Source of the DNA: Nymphaea colorata
Taxonomy: Eukaryota; Streptophyta; Magnoliopsida; Nymphaeales; Nymphaeaceae
DNA length: 64,000 bases
NCBI RefSeq assembly: GCF_008831285.2
Contig: NC_045141.1
Span: 19,526,848 to 19,590,847, forward strand
Direction of reading: 5' to 3'
Shown: positions 1 through 9,879 of the stretch, piece by piece
Numbering within the stretch: the first letter of the stretch is position 1
How the letters are laid out: each line of letters opens with the position of its first letter
The notes under the pieces: model-generated
What the model was told of the DNA's origin: nothing
Seen by the model: the letters and a program-made list of their open reading frames with translations, nothing else
The model's database searches: none
Translations under genes and position numbers: made by a program

Positions 1-521
1 ATATGAGAATGAGGTGCTCAGAATCTTCGGCAGCAAATACCGCACCAGAAGCTTCTAGGCAACCTCCTGACTACTTCTTGTGCCCCATTACACAGGTACG
101 GTTTGCTACGGCTCCTTTGTTTTATGTGCCATGAACTATAATATATGAAGCAGACGTTTCGGCTGTCGAGCTTGGTTCAGCTTGTGATCTATTCACGAAA
201 GCCCATTGAAAAAACAAGCCGAAAGTGAGCTCGTCGCGGAGAAGTTGATCACAAGATGTGATCAATGATGTGAACTATTACTCGTCTGGATGTGACATGA
301 CTACCAATGCCATTGACTCTTACCAATGAAAATTGCAGGATATAATGCGCGACCCACACATGGCAGCTGATGGCTATACCTACGAGAAAGAAGCAATACA
401 AGAATGGCTGAATGATGGGCATAGCACTTCTCCCATGACAAATCTGCCGCTTAGCCATTCCAACCTCACACTAAATCTTGCTCTTAGGTCTGCAGTCCGT
501 CAGTGGCATGACAGAGTGTGA
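1..521 (+). CDS. U-box domain-containing protein (PUB), 3' end only
   Basis: This is the C-terminal end of a plant U-box E3 ubiquitin ligase gene that continues beyond the left edge. Two exons are visible. Bases 1-95 end with a PPDYFLCPITQ segment, the start of a U-box, followed by a GT donor. Bases 339-521 follow a TTGCAG acceptor and encode DIMRDPHMAADGYTYEKEAI and the rest of the U-box, ending ...SAVRQWHDRV and TGA. The U-box is split after CPITQ exactly as in the other three PUB genes here, so this is probably another kinase/U-box member, but the kinase is outside the window. The U-box recruits a ubiquitin-charged E2. Its sequence is clearly more diverged from the 9.7-kb and 20-kb copies than those are from each other. 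Confidence 0.85.
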
Positions 522-866
522 AGAAGACTGTTGTTCTTATTCTGTTCTGGGCAACTATGGTATCGCCATGTCTTTATTTTCTCTTTTCTCTTTCACATGT
601 ATATACATTTTTAGCCCTAAACAATAAAACAGTTAAGACAAACTATTGTTTGAAAAACAAATGATTGGGAACTCCGTTTCTGCTCAACTTCTCCAAGTGT
701 TGGCTCTTAAGCTTTTATGAGGTCCACTTCACAAACGGACTCCACCAACTCTCATCTCCTACCGGCCTTCATCCTGTCTGTTGACAACTTCTCCTACCGG
801 CCTTCATCCTGTCTGTTGTGACGACTCCCTCAGGATGTATATGTCAAATTTGAATGAAAAACGTTG
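522..866. other. Intergenic spacer with a two-copy 35-bp tandem repeat
   Basis: No gene is visible between the partial PUB gene and the duplicated block. Bases about 755-820 contain two direct copies, 35 bp apart, of a segment beginning TCTCCTACCGGCCTTCATCC. Confidence 0.5.
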
Positions 867-1239
867 AGGGCAACCATGGACTAGAGAAGACTCTTATTCT
901 TAGCAAAGCGAAGATGCCGAAGACTAAGTTTATTGCTATTATATTGAAACAACAAGCTGAAGTTGTACATTGAGAATAACTTTCTTTGATAAATTGTCGG
1001 CTATATATTGAGAATAATTTTTTCTTATGAATATATCGAAAATAACTTGAAAATCCAGCATTGACTTTGACCATGTGGCAGCATTCTGATCATTGAATTA
1101 TTCATATAAAAGTTTAGTTCCTGGCAAGAGCTAATCGAGACAACTCACAACTGGGTCTGTCTCTGCCGAGAAAGATAGATAGACCCAGTCAACCAAGGGA
1201 CTAAATTATCTCAAGAATGGGTTTGTGAGGAAATAATGC

Positions 1240-1412
1240 GGCACATCCATTGACAGTCTTAGCCCTGCTACTTGGTGTCTTCTCACAACGAGGGAGACCC
1301 ACTGACAGCTTAGCCCACCTACTTGGTTTCTTCTCATAATGAGGGACACCCACTTGGTGTCTTCTCATAATAAGGGACACCTACTGACAGTCTTAGCCTA
1401 CCACTTGGGATC
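1240..1412. repeat. Minisatellite upstream of PUB copy 1
   Basis: Three to four imperfect direct copies of a roughly 50-55 bp unit with recurring words CTTAGCCC, CTACTTGGTGTCTTCTCA and AGGGACACCCACT. The matching position in the second duplicate (~12940-13030) has only about two copies, so the array changed length after the duplication. Confidence 0.6.
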
Positions 1413-2968
1413 TTTGCTTTGGCATGAAGCTTTCCTCATCGATGTTGTTAGGGATCAGTTTGAATCGAATTATTTCCTGAAAGTGAATCAAGAAACCGGC
1501 TGGATTAAACAAATTAGCATCATTTTTTTCCAATTGGCCGATTCTACTCGAATCGACAGAAAAACTGTGCATTGGATGAAGGTGCTGAAGTTGCTGATTT
1601 TCTGACTTCCAAAATTTCGTTACTGAATGTTTCTTACTTGTCCTCTTTCGAAATGATCAAACCTTATGCCATTATTCACTTCAACCCGTTTCTTTCATAT
1701 ATCTTGGAAAATCACTTTCTCAGTTTTCTTTTCGATTCAAAAGTAATCGCATTCTGTCAAATTTCCAAACCGTTGTGAGAAACGATTCAATCCAAAAACC
1801 AGTTTTAACAACATAAGATGGCATACTATTAGCAAAAAACAGATGAACTGATCGACAACGAAAGGTTACGAACTTTTCATGGTGAGAATTGAGTGACGTT
1901 TATCAGCAGTGCCAAAAGAAAAAGTTCTTTTCCCTCTTACCGCAGCAAGAAATTCTTCTGTTTCCATTTTCCGAAAGAAGACGGGCAATTCCGGTTCCAA
2001 CTTTCTCGTCACAAAGGATCAAATCCCGGAAGTCTGCAGATGCCTTGAACCCAGCTCAACGGCGGAACTTCCGCCAACTTGGGTTCGTCGGAGGAGGAGG
2101 AATATTCCAGGCTGGTCCCCAGCCTGCGAACACCTGGCGTTGACTCTGCAAGTCATAAACAAAAGGGAGATGGAAGGTCGCTCCAAGGTCAGTCCATGGA
2201 GGAAGAAGACCAACGCAAGTAATCACTTTTCGAATTTGGTTTTCAGTTGAAACACTCTTAATCCATGTAAATAAAGTAATGGAAAGAACAGAGGAAAGCC
2301 AACGAGAAAAATGTGGATATTCGAGGGAAGGAGTGGGATTTCATCTGCCAGTAGAAAAAAGTTCGGCGTCGTGCAAGTGAAGTTTGATCCTTGGTGAATG
2401 ATATAAGGTCCTGTTTGGATGGCTACCTCTTCGAGATTAGCCTGCGGTTTCGCTTGAAATATCCCGAATTCGGCGACCTGGGAGCCGAGGGTGCCCAGGG
2501 ATCATACTACTTACTAGGGGTTCGAACTTTGAAGTTCCCTGGAAATCGCAGTTTATTTCAAGGAAGAGTTTGGATTCCAGGGATTTTTCCTAGGTTGAGA
2601 ATTGTGGCGGGCAGAATCACGTTTCTTGATCTACATTTTAGGTAGAATTGAGCACATTTAAAAGCTCGATGTGCAGCGCTTCTGTGGTGCTCATGGTCTT
2701 GAACTAAACTTCCTCAGAAATCTTCTAACTTCCGGTGGGGTCATTTTCCCTCCAGCAGAAGAAACAAGAAGAGGCCGCTTCCTTGCTTCGCTTATTCGAG
2801 CGCGGGAACGGAACACGCTGCAGAATCGATGAGTTAGAAGATTGGGATCCCTGGAAAAGGCGGGAAAAGCCAGGAAAAGCAGGAGGCCGTTGTTCTTTCT
2901 GAGCGGGAAAGCAACAGAAGCGTGATTTTGCTGTGCTGCGGTTTGAAGGTACGCTGCGGGTCATTGTC
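1413..2968. other. 5' flank/leader of PUB copy 1, conserved with copy 2
   Basis: Non-coding by comparison. The stretch matches about 13030-14437 of the second duplicate, but the short open frames in it are not kept in the same frame between copies. It probably contains the promoter and 5' untranslated leader. I see no clear TATA box or start site that I would defend. Confidence 0.4.
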
Positions 2969-5841
2969 ATGCCAGAATCCGGTGGATTCTACGAACTGAT
3001 TGCGACGGAGGAGATAGCGGCTGGTCGGAGCAGGGAAGAAAGGGATGGGGAGGAGAGGCGAGCTGGTTCGCGGTTGCCATTGTCGAGGAAAGTGTATGTG
3101 GCAGTGGGGAGGAACATGAAGGAAGAGTGGAACAAACTTTTATGGAGCCTTGAGGCCTACCAAGGAGCGAAGGTGGCGATCCTTCACGTTCACCAGCCCT
3201 CGGAGATGGCTCCTGGCCCTTGTAATCTCTCTCTCTCTCTCTCTCTCTGTCGCTTTTTTTGCGGTTCCAAGGTCCATGGTTGCTATTCAAGAAAAAGGCA
3301 AAAGGAAAAGAAATTTCATAGGTTGGTCGTTGCCCAGGTAGGCGGTAGGCCAAATTTTTGAAAGAAAATCCTGTTTTTCTTTATTCTGGGTAGGGAGAAT
3401 CTCTGTTTCTAGGAGCTCGAATGGATTAACACGACAAGGGACTTCTTTGGTTTTTGCTACACGTATGTCTGTTCTGCTTAGAATCGCGGAAAAGGGGCAC
3501 TCCTTTTTCTATAAAACAAATCATGACTTCTGCACTTTTAGGAGAAACCCATTTCTTTTTACTGTTTCCCGTGGATGATTCTTTTATTATAAATAAGGAG
3601 GGCAAACACCAGCTTCTTTTGTCTTTTGAAGGGAGCATAATTTGCTATATTTTCTACCGCTTTTCATTAAGATTGCGTTTGATAGCATGAATTTTAAACA
3701 GATTCCATATTACGTATAAAACTATGGATTTAAGGCGGAATGAAGGGTGGTGTGATCTAAATCTGAAATTCTAATATCCTAGGATCTTAGATCACATCCC
3801 AGCGTATCTTAAATCTGCAGCGAATCAAACACAACCTAAAGATTGTCTCAAGTGGTACTTGCGAAAAAAAATGGAATAAGGTAAAAGTTTGTGTGCAAGA
3901 AAAATTTTACAAAAACATACTCCACGTTTGGTGGAACAAAAAAGAAAGAAAGAAAGAAAATGCTCAAGCTCGGTTTCCTTTCACTTAATCGCTTAGCTTG
4001 AGCTTTTGCTTTCATAAAATTTTCACTTAGGAAATTGAGGCAACCACACAGATTGTGCTCTGTTTTTGGTGCCCTTGACATTGTTATTGGTCCTCGCTTC
4101 CCAATGTTTTGTGGATTATTTTTGTTTCATTTCTTTTTTTCTTACGTAGTAATGCATACAAAGGCAGTCAAAATCAGAAATGGTTTATGTTGGCTGCATC
4201 CGAAACTATAACATTCCTGTCTAATCAAGTTTATTCGTTTAAATTATTATTGTTATTCTTCTTAGCTTTTTAAACTAGGTTTTGATCTAAAACAAAAGGG
4301 AAAAATTTACAGCTGGGGGATGGATGCGAGCTAGCAAGTTGAAGGCGTCCGAGTTAAAGGCGTTCAGAGAGCTGGAGCGACAGGAGATGATGCAAGCAAT
4401 TAATGGCTACTGGTGGTTCTGTGCCTCCAAAAAGGTTTCCATCTCTATCTTCTCTCAGTCGAAACGGTCAAAATGGTTTAGAATTTACAAAGTTTCATAT
4501 GTCTTTCAAAATGATATATTACTTGTCGTTTACTTCTTGTTCACATCCTTATGTTTACTTAGTATTTCTTGTGTACACAGATCCAATGTTAAATTGCATC
4601 TTAATGACAGAAAAGAGATTTATCCACCTGCTAGTGATTAGAGTTAATACCTTTTTAAATTAAATATGTTCAAGAATTTATTGCTATTGAACATCTTCAA
4701 TCTTAACCCACAAAAGCTTTTCACTTAATTCCAGCTTTCATTAGTGTAAAAAATGTAAAAGAACTAACATTTTCTGCCGATCTTCTGTTGGTGTTACAGG
4801 TAGAAGCAGACCATCTCATTATTGAATCCAAGAACGTCGGGAAAGGAATAGTGGAATTAGTTGCCCAACATGACATTGGGGAGCTTGTCATGGGGGCAGC
4901 TGCTGACAAAAGCTTCTCCAAGTATGCATCCTTCGTCCTCTTATCACTCTCTGCCTCTATCTTCATTTCATCCAATGTCAGCACTACTTTGAAAACATGA
5001 TGACCTTAACGTCATAAATTTTGAAAAAAAGAAACTGAGATCTTCGACAAACTCACTGCATTATTACAACCACAGCAGGCAATGTCACAAGATCTTTTAT
5101 ATACATCAGGTTAGTTGATCTTGTTCACTTTTCAAATATATAATTTGAACAATGATTTTAACAGTTGGAATAGTTGGATGCATGGTGGTTGTCATTGTCA
5201 CAGGCAAATTTCATAAGCGTGACAAGCCCATTCAGTTTAAGTATAGAGCTTAAAATAACAAAGATACACGCAGGAAGCTTTAATGGTGCTCCTAAGAGAG
5301 TTTAGTTTAAGCCTGAGCGAAATCCTTTGGAAGAAACTCATCTAAGTTTTTTGGGTAGCTGAGAGCTGCTTATCTGTTTGACAGGAAGATGAAGTCGCCC
5401 ATCTCAAAGAAGGCCATCTACGTGAACCAGCACGCCCTCCCCTCGTGCCGAATACGGTTCGTCTGCAAGGGCACCCACATCCGAACCCGCGAACCTTACG
5501 CGGCGATCTCCTCGCCCGCTGTCACGCCGAGCCCCACCCACTCCTCCCCCGGTCCCGATGGCGGCCGCCGGAGGTCATTCAGCGGCTGGTTTGGGTCCCC
5601 GCAGTTGAACTACACCAACTCGCCGTCACCGGAGGTTGCGGTCGGAAGGGCGGAAGAGGTGCCGAGGAGTCCTCTTAATGCCATGGGGACGACTTGGTCT
5701 TCAACGGAGGATGGGTCGTCGCGGCGGTCGTTGACGGCAGAGAGGACCGGCAGAGAAGAATGTCCGTCGTTGGAACCGGGTGTGGACGCTCCCGTAGCCG
5801 TTGATCGTTCATTCCCGCAGACCGAAGCAGCCGAAGAACAG
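2969..5841 (+). CDS. PUB copy 1, 5' half: USP-like domain and linker (interrupted gene)
   Basis: N-terminal half of a U-box/kinase gene broken by a LINE. Exons by splice signals and phase are 2969-3221, 4313-4434, 4800-4921 and 5385-5841. The ATG is aligned with that of the intact duplicate at 14438 and gives MPESGGFYELIATEEIAA. The encoded part is a universal-stress-protein-like domain (RKVYVAVGRNMKEE, ILHVHQP, KASELKAFRELERQEM, IVELVAQH, LVMGAAADK, KKAIYVNQHAL, RFVCKGTHIRTRE) followed by a Ser/Pro-rich linker ending AEEQ. All four exons are open and join in frame. Exon 4 should splice to the 47-codon coiled-coil exon seen at 17941-18081 in the duplicate. That exon is absent here. Read-through from 5842 ends at a stop near 5958. 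This half may be transcribed but cannot join the kinase half in frame through any splice sites I can see. Confidence 0.75.
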
Positions 5842-6344
5842 GTATGGCGTGATCGCATACGCGTCTCCTCAACCTTAACGGGCTTCCCCGCAGAACGTAC
5901 CGTGATGAAAAATATCGTCGATAAATCATATTCTAAATTGCTTTTCAAATATCACTAATTCATGTGTTTTGTTTCAAAGTTTTATAAAAGACATGCAAAG
6001 GATTTTCATGAAGCTGGAAACTGAAAATGCAGGTGGATGAACTCCTTCATCTAGATGTTGGCCTATGAATCTAAATCCATGTTTGGAGCTGAACCAGTTT
6101 ATAAACAGTTATAATGTGACCTTGCAAACACAAGTGTTCTTACATGCAAAGAGATTAGCAGGAAACATATGATGCTTGCAATCTTCAACTAAATAAATGG
6201 AATAGCAGCAACCAATCTCATCCATTTTTCTACAACTGCACCTTTTCTCATGAAGAGGATAACGTGACACTAAAACCATGTCGGAGCTTTGGTTAATGCT
6301 TCAAAATAAGTCTTTTTATGAAATTAGTTTTGCTGCCTAAACCT

Positions 6345-7860
6345 TCTAGGATCATTGTTAAGAGGCATCTCTCGTGGTTAATGGACGTCAAGGGCCCTCC
6401 TTTATACCACAACGAGGAGTTAGGTAAGGCTGCCCCCTATCCCCAGCCTTGTTCAATATTACAGTAGAAGGTTTAGCAGTCTTGATTAAAAGGGCGGTTG
6501 CAAGCAGGTTACTTAACCAGATCAATGTGAATGGTCTCTCATCTAATATTATTCAGTATACAGATAACTTGATCCTTTTTGGAGAAGCAACTCTCCAACA
6601 GATGATGGTAACATTGCTCATTATTCGTATCTTCTCTATGGCATTTGGTCTTGACATCAATGAAGGTAAAACGTCTATTACCTTGTTCCATGTCGATGCA
6701 TACACTAGGTTTATGGCTTCTCATATTTTTCAATGCCGAATTGTGGATCTACCTATCGAGTACTTGGGTCTTCCCCTTCAACTTCAAGCAATCAAGACAT
6801 CCTCTTGATTGCCAATAATAGATAATATTAATAATAGACTGGCCTCTTGGAAATCAAGATATTTGTCTCTAGCTGGCCGGGTAACTATGATCAAGCATGT
6901 GCTCTCCTCTTTGCCATCTTATTTTATATCGGTGCGCTCCTTACCTGTCAAGGTAGAAAGGGAGATCAATCGTATTCTCAAGAGATTTTTGTGGTGTGGG
7001 ACAAACCTGGAGAGGAAAAAACATCTTGTGGCTTGGGAATACGTTACTCAACCTTCTGCTCGTGGAGGTTTAGGAGTCCCAAATATCAGGAAGAGAAATA
7101 TTTCTCTTATATTAAAGTAGTGGGCGTTCATCCAAGACTCCAACTCTATTTGTGCGATGACCTTGCATCACAAATACAATTTGCATAGTCTCTCTTCTCT
7201 CCCCAATAGATGAAGAACATCTCATTTGATGAAGTCTTGGATATCTACCTTCACCAAGTTCAATTCAAAGACGGATTTTATAAAGCATTTTTCTTCATGT
7301 GCTAGAGATGGCGAAGGGTGTTTTTCTGTACATCATGCATATAGCTTGCTTCAATCTCCCGGGGTCAATTGGTTTCCCCATAATCTTCTTTGGGCTAGAG
7401 GTTCTACTAGACGATCCAAAACTCTTGCATGTCTCATTCTATTGGACCGCGTTCAGACTCAGAATAACCTCAAAAGGTCTGGTTTTCACCTTGCGAGTAG
7501 ATGCCCTCTATGTTGTTGTTCCGAAGAAACTACTACTCACCTGGTATGGTTTTGTCGAGTGTCTCAAGATCTTTATGCACTTACTTGGTCTATGCCCCCT
7601 ATCAAAGTCACAAACATATCTACAATTCAGGACTTGATCCATGAATCAACTTGAGTGAGGCACAAAAAGAAATGTCACACCATCTGGAGAATTTGGTTGT
7701 TTACGTTTTGGTGGGTCATTTGGAACTCTAGAAATGATATTATTTATAGAAATGCGGCGGTCTCAGTGGAACGCATGGCTTCCTCCATTTTGTATGACAT
7801 TTGGTTAATTTTCTGTAATAGTAAAATACTGGTACACTCAACCTCAACGAGAGTATAACT
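6345..7860 (+). mobile_element. Degenerate non-LTR retrotransposon (plant LINE) fragment inside PUB copy 1
   Basis: Fragment of a LINE reverse-transcriptase polyprotein in plus orientation, found only in copy 1. Near 6380-6460 the frame reads NGRQGPSFIPQRGVR, a stop in place of the expected Gln, then GCPLSPALFNI, the conserved RT block. It continues with QYTDNLILF (the YADD active-site box degraded to YTDN), EYLGLPL, the RT C-terminal block (ASWKSRYLSLAGRVTMIKHV, FLWCG, KKHLVAWE, GGLGVPNIRKRN), and a zf-RVT-like tail with SRCPLCCCSEETTTHLVWFC and WWVIWNSRNDIIYRN. Stop codons at about 6806, 7118 and 7652 and frame changes show that it is inactive. The 5' part, including the endonuclease, is missing, as is usual for 5'-truncated LINEs. 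No clear target-site duplication or poly(A) tail was seen. The right end abuts a (CT)n tract. Confidence 0.85.
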
Positions 7861-7877
7861 TTTTGTTGGGCTTATGT

Positions 7878-7880
<3 letters not shown>

Positions 7881-7914
<34 letters not shown>
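7881..7914. repeat. (CT)n microsatellite
   Basis: About 17 CT units directly upstream of the coiled-coil/kinase exon of PUB copy 1. It occupies the polypyrimidine position of the old splice acceptor, whose AG is now TG (compare CTCAG|GC at 18161-18167 with CTCTGGC here). Confidence 0.9.
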
Positions 7915-7916
<2 letters not shown>

Positions 7917-7918
7917 CG

Positions 7919-9879
7919 ATGATAGCTGAGCATTTGTCCGTAAAAGAGCAAAGGTTGAGGAAAGAGGCAGCAGTGTCAAGAGAAAGACTTCAGCTGGAAA
8001 TGCTACGTGAGATGTCCGTCGAGAGAGCTTCGCTTGAGAGACGCATCACAGAAGTGGTGCATGAGTTGGAAGAGAAGAATCAAAAGTTGGACGACCTTCT
8101 GCACGCGTTGGATGAGATGGAGAGGGAAAAGATGGAGATGCAGCGGCAGATGGAAGATGCCATGGCCAAGGTTGAAGAGCTCAACATCCGGCAGGAGGAA
8201 TTTGGTGAAGCGTCTCGAATGGCGCACAGTTTCACGGAATTCTCTCTGGCAGAGCTGGTAGATGCTACCAACGGGTTTGACCCAGGATTGAAGATAGGGG
8301 AAGGAGGATTTGGCACAGTTTACAGAGGACGAATACGCTACACGACTGTTGCAATCAAGATGCTGAACTCTGAGAGCACGCAGGCCGGAGGTTCTGAATT
8401 CCATCAAGAGGTAACTTGCTCCTTATGATCATTTCTTGAGTAGGGAGTTCTTGTCCAAGATTTGTTCTTACACCAAATTGAAATAGATCACAGAACTGAG
8501 GGTGCATTGTGGCCCATATTTATGTTTGGCTATGCGGAGCTCAGAGAGCAAAACCTGATAGCTGAGTGAACTCTTCTCCTTCTTTCAAGAATGAGATGGA
8601 CCTAGCTGACCTGCTTGGCCATGGCTCTAGCCAACCAGGAGACCCTAAACCTTTCTTGATGAACCAGAGACACCTTTTTCTTTTAGTTTCTTTTTTTCAG
8701 AACAAATCTTCTTCTGCAGGTGAATGTTCTCAGTAGAGTGAGACATCCGCATCTTGTCACCTTTATTGGCGGATGCACTGAGGCGTGTGCACTTGTCTAC
8801 GAATACCTTCCGAATGGCAGCCTGGAAGACGGACTAAGCTGTAAGGACGGCACGCCCCCATTGACATGGCAAGCGCGAACTAGCATTGCAGCAGAAATCT
8901 GCTCTGCACTTCTCTTCCTCCATTCAGCTGGTGTGGTTCACGGCGACCTCAAGCCTGGAAACATCCTTCTAGATGCCAAACTTTCGGCCAAAATCGGTAA
9001 CTTTGGGATCTGCCATCTCCTCCCAGAGCAGGACTCAACAGTCGGCCTTTGCGTCGCCGCCAATCCCAATGGCGCATTCGCCTATTTGGACCCAGAGTTC
9101 CTTGCTACCGGCGAGCTTACACCTCTTTCCGATGTATACTCATTTGGGGTTATAATTCTGCAGTTGCTCACAGGGAGGTCACCATTATGGATAGCTAGGG
9201 ATGTCCAGAAGTTCGTATTTGCTGGGAATCTACAGGCACTCATTGATCCGGCAGCCGGTGATTGGCCATTTGTTCAGGCAGTTCAGCTGGCCAACCTTGG
9301 GCTGGAATGTTGCAACATGAGCTGCAGATGCCGGCCAGATCTGGAAACAGAAGTTTGGAGGGTTTTGGAGCCATTGAAGGGTTCACTAGCACCATCAACA
9401 CATTGCATGGTGACAAATTCTCGACAGCCTCCAGAATATTTCATCTGTCCCATATTCCAGGTTCGTTATTATTAGACATTACTCCATATTTTTGCAGACT
9501 ATAACCTTGAAGTCTTTTACCACGAACTGCTTGTCAAATTTATTTCATGTTGAAAATGCACTGGAGACTGGGTCATGAGCCCACTGTCTTCAGCTATTGC
9601 TCAGGACCTGGACAGGATCATCAGCCATATTTGTAATATTATACATATGTTCGCATAGTATTTTTGCTTGTCTTGTGAAGATTGTGAATAATGCAGGAAA
9701 CCATGCAAGATCCTCAAGTAGCGGCTGATGGTTTCACATATGAAGCAGAGGCATTACGGGGATGGCTGGACAGTGGCCACGACACTTCTCCAATGACGAA
9801 CTTGAAGCTTAGCCACCTCAACCTGACACCAAATCATGCTCTTCGCTCTGCAGTCCAAGAGTGGTGTAGGCACTGCTGA
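7919..9879 (+). CDS. PUB copy 1, 3' half: coiled coil, kinase-like (NFG) and U-box
   Basis: C-terminal half of the interrupted PUB gene. Exons: coiled coil plus kinase N-lobe to 8410, then 8720-9460 (kinase) and 9697-9879 (U-box, TGA). The first exon has lost its acceptor AG, but an in-frame ATG at 7919 (MIAEHLSVKEQRLRKE) could start a separate product of about 470 aa. Kinase motifs seen are GEGGFG, VAIK and HGDLKPGN. The metal-binding DFG Asp is Asn (IGNFG; codon AAC at 8999-9001, GAC in copy 2). The U-box is split after CPIFQ and continues ETMQDPQVAADGFTYEAEAL. Two in-frame deletions (6 and 33 nt) shorten the coiled coil relative to copy 2. No stops or frameshifts occur in these exons, so the decay is recent or the half is still used. 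A kinase-dead E3 fragment or a pseudogene are both possible. Confidence 0.7.

Noticed and set aside
1889-2250. Overlapping 84- and 113-codon frames upstream of PUB copy 1
   Set aside because: The matching DNA in copy 2 (13239-13725) is similar, but the frames are not conserved, so this looks like leader or promoter DNA.
8003-8407. Antisense open frame of 134 codons (also at 18259-18693)
   Set aside because: It is a mirror of the conserved coiled-coil/kinase exon on the other strand.
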